Below, in pieces: positions 57,416 through 64,000 of a DNA stretch of 64,000 bases. This DNA comes from Trichaptum fuscoviolaceum. Taxonomy: Eukaryota; Basidiomycota; Agaricomycetes; Hymenochaetales; Trichaptaceae. The stretch's first letter is position 1, and each line of letters opens with the position of its first letter. A program made the position numbers and the translations under genes. The DNA is taken from assembly GCA_910574455.1 (NCBI GenBank), contig CAJSYZ010000001.1, positions 2,897,424 to 2,961,423 of the forward strand, in the 5' to 3' direction. The notes beneath the pieces were generated by a model. The model saw only the letters and a program-made list of their open reading frames with translations. It made no database searches and was not told the DNA's origin.

Positions 57416-57425
57416 AGGAGCCCTA
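57414..57425 (-). repeat. hAT terminal inverted repeat, right
   Basis: TGAGGAGCCCTA, perfect reverse complement of the left terminus. Confidence 0.93.
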
Positions 57426-59789
57426 CTCATCAGTGCCGTGTTCCTCAGTTCCTTGCTCGTGGTCCGTTCAATACCTGGGGTTTCCACAGAGGAGTGAGCT
57501 TCCAGATGGACAATACCGCCGACGGACGCTGGGAGCTCGAAATTATGAGTACATGGCCGACGTACCTACAGCTCAACGTTTTTGGCTTCGATGACTACTT
57601 CTACGGTGACACGGACGGCAACGGCGTCATGACCGCCTCCCGCCCAACTTGGCTGCGCCCAACTACTTGAACGTCAGTGCTCCGCCGCACCCGCATCTCG
57701 CGTTGTACGCTGGTCGTAGATGACGCGACGATGCGGTGGAGCCTCGAGCCGCGTGGGGAGAGCACTGTGGGCGCTATCATGTACGCGCTGCTCCTGTCGA
57801 TCCCGGTTGTCACTGGTACATTGGCAGTGGCGATCTTCATGTGGAGCTTCTACGGGATCAAGTACAACCAGTGGGGTCTCACGGAAAAGAAGCCGGATCA
57901 TTCGCACAATTTCCCCGTCATTGGCTCGCTGGGCTCGAAGTCTGCGCAAGACCTGCATGTGGCGCCGATGTCGGAGAAACACTCGAGCCATGGACACGCG
58001 CATACAGGCGACATCATTGGCTGGCCGGAAGACAAGAATAAGCGGAGGACCATGCTCATTGCGACTTTGGAGTACGAGATCATATTGGAAGTTGAAGGTC
58101 AAGATCGGTGGTCTTGGTGTGATTTGATGGGCAAGGCAATGTCGGATATCGACCTGATTTAGGTTGTACCAAAGGTTAAAGACATTGAGTACCCTGCTGG
58201 CGAACCTGCAGAACCTATCGAAGTCATTATCTTCGGCGACCCGTACCTTATCGAGGTTGAGACGCATGTCCTCGACAACATCACGTACATCGTCCTCGAC
58301 TTGCCTGTCTTCCGCGCACAAACAAAGGCGGACCCGTATCATGCGCGCATGACGATATCAGCTCAGCTATCTTCTACTCGACATGGAACCAGGCTATCGC
58401 AGCAACCGTTAGGTGCTACCCGCAGATTGATATCTACCACATTAATGACTACCACAGTGCGCTCGCACCTATCTATCTGCTCCCGAAGGTCCTCCCCCCA
58501 TCTGTCTGTCTCTCCACAATGCGGAGCTCCAGGGGTTGTGGCCACTCCGCACGAAGGAGGAGATGAAGGAAGTGTGCTCGGTGTTCAATATCAGCAAGGA
58601 GCACGTTCGTTCAGTTCGGAAACACGTTCAACTTGCTCCACGCCGCAGCATCCTTCATCAATGTGCACCAGAAATCGATCGGTGTCGCTGGTGTCTCTGA
58701 CAGTATGGTAAACGGTCGTGGGCGCGTTACCCGGCGCTTTGGACACTCAAGCATGTCGACTCGCTCCCGAATCCGGACCCAACGGTTATTGCTGCTTTGG
58801 ACGAACAGCCTGTTCAAATCAAGGACATTCAGATTGATGAGGAAGCAGAGGCGAAATGTACGGAGTTCAAGCAGCAGGCTCAGGAGTGGGCTGGTATTGC
58901 ACAGGATCCTTAGGCAGATCTATTCGTGTTCATTGGTTGTTGGTTGAAGCAAAAGGGTGTAGATCTTATTGCAGACATGATGCCTTCGCTGAAGTTATTT
59001 CTTAATCCTATTTTGCTAAGTAAATGAATGTTTGCTCATTTATTAATGCCAGACTGGAAAAACACCCTTCGATTCAGTTGAATTGTGTCGGGCCTGTCAT
59101 TGACTTGTATGGACGTTTCGCTGCGGAGAAGCTTGCTCGTCTCATGGAGATGTACCCGAACCGAGTGTACTCAAAGCCAGAGTTCACTACTTCGCCTCCA
59201 TACGGTGGTCTCGGTCTCATGCCTGGTTGGGTAAGTTTGCATTCGTTTTTTCTAATGTTTTGCAATCTGACTTTGAACACAGTGGTTCCCTGTCGAATCG
59301 AGTTCAACAGCACACATGTTGTCCCAGCTTACGAAAACAATAAAAATGGCGCTTAAGTCTACGGAAGAAGAACATGCTATCTTGCGTGCTCGTTCGGCTG
59401 TTCAGCGTTTCCCGGTTGTTGAATGGCGTCAGCGCATGGGAGACTTCCACAAGCGTAGCATTAACTTTACTAGTCGTCAGATCGCTGGCTCTTTAGCATG
59501 GAGACCTTCTGATGGTGAAGCTGAACATCGGGAAGAACCGACGCAACCCAACTGGGATACCCGAAGCACATACGACAGCCCACACAACTCGATCACTGGA
59601 TCTCCTGGAGCTTGGAGCCATTCGACACTCGTGCCTCTGGAGCAGCATCTGCTCCCTCCTCGCACTTTGAAATTAGAAAGGCGTGGTTCAGCAAGCTCTG
59701 ATGTATCCAAAGGCGAGGACTACTTTGCGCGCGCGGAATGCGAGTACGGAAGGTTATTGCGAAGCCTGACGGGGACAAGCTGGCTCTGA
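57426..59789 (+). pseudogene. AGS1: Alpha-1,3-glucan synthase relic, 3' segment
   Basis: Continuation of the glucan synthase after the transposon. Order: CRVPQFLARGPFNTWGF; ELEIMSTWPTYLQLNVFGFD; VVDDATMRWSLEPRG; a membrane helix around IMYALLLSIPVVTGTLAVAI; then the GT5 synthase domain with [47 protein letters not shown] and [20 protein letters not shown]. The last part is RSAVQRFPVVEWRQRMGDF and a Ser/Pro tail. It is clearly dead: frameshifts near 57628 and 57693, another around 58090 and a Trp-to-stop change (ATT TAG GTT) near 58158. There is also a missing block of about 35 residues after FTTSPPYGG. The C-terminal multi-spanning transporter half is absent. Confidence 0.87.
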
Positions 59790-60277
59790 CACTGGACTAT
59801 ATAATAAAATAATATAATGCATCAGAGCAGACAAATCTGCCACTGACATAGTACTACTATTGGAGGAAAAATAGTTGCTGCACCGCTTGGGTAAAATATC
59901 ATGATGTAGCTTGTGATTACTTAACGCCCAGAGGTGTTCGGGTATCGCCAGCAACTTGAAAAAGCTGGCCCGTCCGGGCGTTATATTGAATTGTCTTGAA
60001 AACTTTGAAGTGTCTTGAAAAAGCACTAATAGTGGTGTTGAAAACTATTTAATCCATTGGGTTGCTCACAGCAGACAGACACCATTGGCGACATCTTCCA
60101 AACCACTTTGATACCTCAGACTACGGTGATCATTCGGGAAAAAAAGCAATTCAATAATAAATTTTAATCATGAATCTCCTGGCAACTTTGAAAGACAAGA
60201 GCATGTGCACAACAATTTACTCGATAACTCAAGCACATTTGGTCAAACCTGCTACTGGTGGGCCTCAGCCTACTAGA
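59790..60277. other. Spacer between glucan synthase relic and exonuclease gene
   Basis: AT-rich, no gene seen. Confidence 0.5.
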
Positions 60278-61319
60278 TCAAGCCTCGAAGTTCTTGATGT
60301 ACTTATCCGGTAAGGGTGGGTGGCTTTGGCTCAGGGCCAAAGCTACAGCAAACGTGCTGTGAACATCAATGGCAGCATCTAGTATTCCAGTACAGCAGAT
60401 CATGCAAGTGAGAACTTGAAGATGGTTGATCTTGAGCAACAAAATGATAACTTACATTGTATTTGTGCCGCTGATAGCTCGTTAGCTGCCCAGTCACTCA
60501 TCGTGACCTCACTACTCTTCTTGACGTTCAGCCTCAATACTTCTCCCACTATTTTTTCGAGCTTGACAGTCGGAGTCGGATGCTGGAACCAGAGACGAGG
60601 GTTTAAGAGCAGTTGGGACCAGGTCGGGTTTTTGGGCCAGACTTCCGGGTAGACAACGCGCGCCCAATCTGTCAGATCGACACAGGAGCGCACAGAGGTG
60701 CAAAACTTGCGCTTTATACGCACTGCGTCACCTGCCATTTCTTCTGGTTGGCCACCTCGCAGGAGAAAAGATAAGTTATTCATACCGTTGATTCCAGCTG
60801 AAACTTTCATGACTGTACCATCCCCAAGGAGTTGCGCCAACGTAGGAGGAAGGTCAGTAAGAGTATGCGTCCTGACCAGATAAACCTGGTTTTGAACTGC
60901 GAGTTGGATGAGGTCTACGCGATGATTGGACCCTTTTCCGCCACTTGCCCACTCGATGTCGATCGAGACAAATCTCCTAGCTGGTACCTGTGGCAAAGAT
61001 GCATATATTGCAGTCATTGCGTTGTCCACATCCAAGCCCGTGCAACACTGTATCGGAACTATATTATGGGGCCTATATTCATCTAATTCGGAGAGAGGTG
61101 TTGGTGGTACCCCGAGGAAATCAAGAAACGTTTGCAGTTTCTTGTGTATCTAGCAACAAGTCAGTGTACAGATCTTGATATGAATGAAACAAGTACCTTC
61201 GTTTGAGCCCTTGCTGTCCAGCGTTGAACGAGCTGAAAGCGGAGGACGGTGCGGAGGTGCAGGCGTGCGTAATCAAGGGAGAGGAGGATGAGAAGGATAG
61301 TACGAAGATTTGAGAACAT
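60278..61319 (-). CDS. 3'-5' exonuclease-domain (WRN-like, DEDDy) protein
   Basis: RNase-H-fold 3'-5' exonuclease related to the Werner exonuclease domain. Three exons: ATG 61319 to about 61195, then about 61151-60457, then about 60395-60278. The first exon starts MFSNLRTILLILLSLDYARL, a hydrophobic signal-like segment unusual for this family. The Exo I motif is intact in RRFVSIDIEWASGG (Asp and Glu). The Exo III motif, YAAIDVH in QIQYAAIDVHSTFAVALALS, has the Tyr and Asp of the DEDDy class. In the Exo II position the sequence is GINGMNNLSFLL, with Asn where an Asp is expected, so activity is doubtful. The ending LPDKYIKNFEA looks normal. It may be a secreted, membrane-bound or organellar variant. 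Confidence 0.72.
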
Positions 61320-61635
61320 GATTCACGGTGGAATGGCTGGATGATGATCTTGGGGACGATACCCGCTCCCACTTCACACTTATACAAAGTAGTTGAAGTC
61401 AGTTTTCTGATTTCCCATTCTTCTAGAAAGAGAGAGGGAGCTATTAGTGCTTTGTACTATGACTTGGATAAACCGCAAGTTGAACTGATAGGAGATAACA
61501 AATGATTTCTTCCGGATGACTTGATTATAAGGCTTCTTTTCATTTTAAGCACAAACGAACAAGAAAATGAGTCATGTTAACTCCGAAGAAGTCGGGAGGA
61601 TACAACCCACTGCACAAGAAGCTGCTCCATCAGCT

Positions 61636-62118
61636 CTAGAAGGATTTCGAAGAAAGCCACGAGTAACTCACCATACAACCAGTCATCCCTGTACTCAACC
61701 CGAAACTTGAACTAGAACCGTGCCAAAATGGGAAATGGGCCAACTTGAACTTGAATGCATCCCAACCCGCTTCGGAAGGAGTAATTTGCATGAAGGCGCG
61801 TTTCTCGTCCTCGGAGCTGAGGGAATCGCGCTGTCGGCCGACGATCAACTCATACTGCACATTGAAACCGAGCGTTCTCCATTTAGGCGGCAATGGTGGC
61901 GGGGCAGAGGTGTTTGGCAAGGAATGGGGACACGACAACTTGGATGATGTCGAAAATGCAGTTATAATCATTCCCTTCGCTGCATTTGCAAATTGAGTTG
62001 TGAGTCGCTTTGTCGACGTCTGGTGGACTTTGTGCATGCAAGCGGAATATTGGGACGCATCAAACTGCCCGGTGATACATAGCCCCGTATATACGAATCC
62101 GACCGCGCAACTTCGCAA
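61636..62118 (-). CDS. Unknown open reading frame
   Basis: 160 codons open on the - strand. The best coding-like part follows an internal ATG at 61971 and reads PPPLPPKWRTLGFNVQYELI, then VGRQRDSLSSEDEKRAFMQI and AGWDAFKFKLAHFPFWHG. The charge pattern and aromatic residues suggest a real domain, but I do not recognise it. A gtgagt donor-like site lies near 61672 without a good next exon. It may be an exon of a gene or a relic. Confidence 0.35.
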   Translation of the reverse strand: MRSCAVGFVYTGLCITGQFDASQYSACMHKVHQTSTKRLTTQFANAAKGMIITAFSTSSKLSCPHSLPNTSAPPPLPPKWRTLGFNVQYELIVGRQRDSLSSEDEKRAFMQITPSEAGWDAFKFKLAHFPFWHGSSSSFGLSTGMTGCMVSYSWLSSKSF

Positions 62119-62329
62119 CCTTTTCTCTCCTCACTGTTGTATGTGTTGAGAGAGCGTAGCTGTTCAGCATCCTTCCCATGTTTTTGGGCTCTTTCGCCGC
62201 TCAGGCCAGGCGAACTTAGGCTTAGATGTCGATTGAGCAGGGATCCCTGAGGTGAGTGTAGACGGTAGGGATAGAGACTCGTCCCCTGACTGCTCAGTGC
62301 AAGTCCTGTGGCCGCTTATTGTTGAGCTG

Positions 62330-62913
62330 GAGATGGTCGAGGAAAAGAGGAACGATGAAACGAGAAGAAGCTGACGCGGCCATCGTTCCTTCCGGTGACA
62401 AGAAAGTCGGAGTCGTACTGAAAAGTTGTCACTGACGAGTCGGGGATGAATGAATGTGAAGAAAATCATACCCATTTGCAGATTCCATACGCGAACGGAT
62501 GTGTCCAATCCCCCACGCCCAAGAAAAAAGACAATACAATTTTCGGCGTAAATCTTATGCAGATTTTCTCGGAGAACGTATGGACATTCCCCGTGCCGAT
62601 GCTCCAAAGCTGAAGAAGCCTGTGAGTATTATGATTCAAAAAATAAAAGAACAACTTACTCGAGAAGTACAGTAGAAGCTTTCGCTCACTGATTACCGCA
62701 CGCACATCCCCTCCTGGTGCCTGTGAGCGCCGGTTCAGTAACTTGCCTCTTTGCACATTCCAAACGTCGGTGATGCGTCTCGCGATTCAAAACCTGGGAG
62801 GAACAGACCTCGGATGCAAGTGCAGCAACCAGTTTTAACGTCCTGCACTCATCAGCCACCACTGATGATGAGCTCTCTGGCGTAGCTCTATCCATTGGAG
62901 AAGGTTCACTCAT
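62330..62913 (-). pseudogene. Broken CDC4-type F-box/WD40 relic
   Basis: Pieces of a WD40 protein spread over several frames. Reading from 62790 down: TDVWNVQRGKLLNRRSQAPG; LLQLWSIGTGNVHTFS; GGLDTSVRVWNLQMG; and near 62410-62340 SVTTFQYDSDFLVTGRNDGR. The GGLDTSVRVWNLQ repeat and the SVTTFQYD...NDGR final repeat are like those of Cdc4/Fbw7-type F-box proteins. The repeats are out of frame with each other, and the blades that should lie between the last two are missing. No complete gene can be assembled. Confidence 0.5.
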
Positions 62914-62918
62914 GATAT

Positions 62919-63465
62919 ATGGTGACGGATGTAATCACTCTACCATCACCAATTGCTGAAGGAATTCGTGTTGTCAACTGTGGAGGTAGACGTGTGCGCA
63001 TGCGCCCCAGTGTGCTCGCCATTGCTTTAGTCGGTAAGGGGATACGCGTCGGGATAAATTTGCGAGAGAAGCCTGGGGCAAGACTTGGGGCAACCACCTG
63101 CTGTGGGCGCAGTAAATTGCGTAGACGGTAGTGGTTTCGTGTCCTCTGCAAAAGCGGTCGAACTCCTACCCCCTGGGTTTCCATACGAGCCGTGCCGAAC
63201 GAGCCGAAACGCGTCGACCCACAGGGAGCTACAAAAGTATCGTGCAGACGTACGTGAGCTGCGCAAGGCGTTGAAACCGATAGAACAATTTGAGCATGCT
63301 GAGACAGGCAGAGTGAGTGAGTCGGCAGATGCGCGGCGGAAGAAAAAAGAGAGTATACACAGCAAACTCAACAGTGAAACGAAAGGCCTACTACCTCTTG
63401 TAGTAGTAACCTCAGTTCTAGTTGGTGGCATTCACGAGTCGGGGCGTAGAGCAGTAGTAACTTGA
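62919..63465 (+). other. GC-rich segment with overlapping ORFs on both strands
   Basis: Open frames run on both strands here. The + frame has THRELQKYRADVRELRKALK, a helical charged stretch, then a hydrophobic run near GLLPLVVVTSVLVGG, but no ATG start. The - frame encodes a signal-like FVSLLSLLCILSFFF segment. I cannot choose and neither shows a known family. Confidence 0.25.
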
Positions 63466-63584
63466 AGCCTGTGAGACTCCGAGTCCAAGTCGGAGGAGGC
63501 TCGGCTCAGCTTCAACTTGAAGTTCTTGAATTGATGACGAGTCAACTTCAAGTTGAACTCTGACCCGACTCCGACTCAGCCTGA

Positions 63585-63625
63585 GGCCCAACTTGAACTT
63601 GAACTTGAACTTGAACTTGAAGTAC
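63585..63625. repeat. Simple repeat (AACTTG)n
   Basis: About five tandem aacttg units, flanked by further caacttcaagttgaa palindromic pieces at 63500-63560. Confidence 0.85.
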
Positions 63626-63717
63626 CGCCGTCACGCCGGCCGGACAGCCTGAGTGCCACTCACCAGTGCTGGGCCAGCCTTCAAGCTCACTCAGGTCCGG
63701 TGTCCGGCCTTGAACTC

Positions 63718-63765
63718 AGGCTCGGACTCGGACTCGGACTCGGACTCGAACTCGGACTCGAACCG
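63718..63765. repeat. Simple repeat (GGACTC)n
   Basis: Six to seven near-perfect ggactc/gaactc units. Confidence 0.85.
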
Positions 63766-63766
63766 T

Positions 63767-63790
63767 ATACTACTACTAGTAGTAGTAGTA
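63767..63790. repeat. Simple repeat (TAG)n
   Basis: tactactactagtagtagtag-type trinucleotide run; related tagtag pieces recur at 63880-63930. Confidence 0.8.
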
Positions 63791-64000
63791 AAGTTGAGAT
63801 TGTGACAACTTGCCAGTCTGAGTGGACAGAACTGGAAGCTTAAGCTGCTTAAGACTGGATCATTCAGCTGCCAGTGGCTAGTAGTAGTACGGTACCCTGC
63901 CAGTGAGTACTAATAGTAGGTAGTAGTAGTCGCCAAACATCACTGGCATGCCAGTGGCATTCAAGTTCAATTTCAAGTTGAAGTTGTCGGCGCGCGCAAC

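Larger units (their letters stand above)
50572..57425 (+). mobile_element. hAT DNA transposon, 6,854 bp, carrying host gene fragments
   Basis: Complete hAT element. The ends are TAGGGCTCCTCA at 50572-50583 and its perfect reverse complement at 57414-57425, flanked by an identical 8 bp duplication. Inside each end lies an array of TACGG/CCGTA motifs (about 50590-50745 and 57265-57415), likely transposase-binding sites. The transposase gene occupies 53715-57229 on the same strand. The left 3.1 kb is unrelated cargo: two ING-domain gene fragments (about 51180-51800 and 53135-53440) and an F-box-like fragment (52071-52577). Perfect ends, perfect duplication and an unbroken transposase suggest recent insertion and possible autonomy. 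It interrupts the glucan synthase relic in the same orientation. Confidence 0.92.

Noticed and set aside
57674..58342. 222-codon open frame on the - strand
   Set aside because: It runs antisense to the glucan synthase relic and has no family features; a shadow of the real sequence.
61636..62118. Exon of the exonuclease gene
   Set aside because: The exonuclease has its own start at 61319 and no splice path joins this frame to it.
63553..63843. ORF with a LELELELEL repeat
   Set aside because: It is a translation of hexanucleotide microsatellites, not a gene.
1..64000. CRISPR arrays, rRNA or tRNA genes
   Set aside because: No regularly spaced repeats were seen, and no cloverleaf with matching A and B boxes was found by eye; a tRNA scan would settle the latter.

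Overview
The window is nuclear DNA from a filamentous basidiomycete, most likely a mushroom-forming Agaricomycete. The signs are dense genes cut by many 45-70 bp GT-AG introns, short intergenic gaps, and protein families typical of that group: a fungal tryptophan synthase alpha-beta fusion, a Gti1/Pac2 (WOPR) regulator, a serine-rich GPI-type cupredoxin, prenylated G-gamma subunits and an alpha-1,3-glucan synthase.

Bases 1-47250 are ordinary euchromatin with about twenty housekeeping genes on both strands. In order: VPS54 (C-terminal part, +), an unknown protein (+), a WDR26/GID7 homologue (+), elongin A (-), a WOPR regulator (+), CWF18 (-), GUF1 (+), eIF2B-beta (-), ADE4 (+), a YMR1-type myotubularin (+), S-adenosylmethionine synthase (+), TRP5 (-), an asparaginase with ankyrin repeats (+), monopolin CSM1/PCS1 (-), a cupredoxin (-), G-gamma 1 (+), mitochondrial thioredoxin (-), G-gamma 2 (-), an unknown coiled-coil protein (+) and a secreted SurE-type phosphatase (-). 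Three head-to-head pairs share short promoters: CWF18/GUF1, eIF2B-beta/ADE4 and TRP5/asparaginase.

Bases 47250-64000 are different. A gene-poor stretch leads into a decayed alpha-1,3-glucan synthase copy (50071-59789) split by a 6,854 bp hAT DNA transposon (50572-57425). The transposon has perfect 12 bp terminal inverted repeats, a perfect 8 bp target-site duplication and a transposase that can be read through with all introns removed. Its 5' half carries about 3 kb of non-transposase DNA, including two diverged copies of the N-terminal part of an ING-family chromatin gene and one F-box-like fragment. This looks like capture of host gene pieces by a hAT element and is the most notable thing in the window.

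Beyond it lie a WRN-like 3'-5' exonuclease gene with an N-terminal signal-like segment, an unknown ORF, a broken CDC4-type F-box/WD40 relic and a cluster of simple repeats at the right edge. Exon boundaries were inferred by eye from splice consensus and family similarity; no search or alignment was run.
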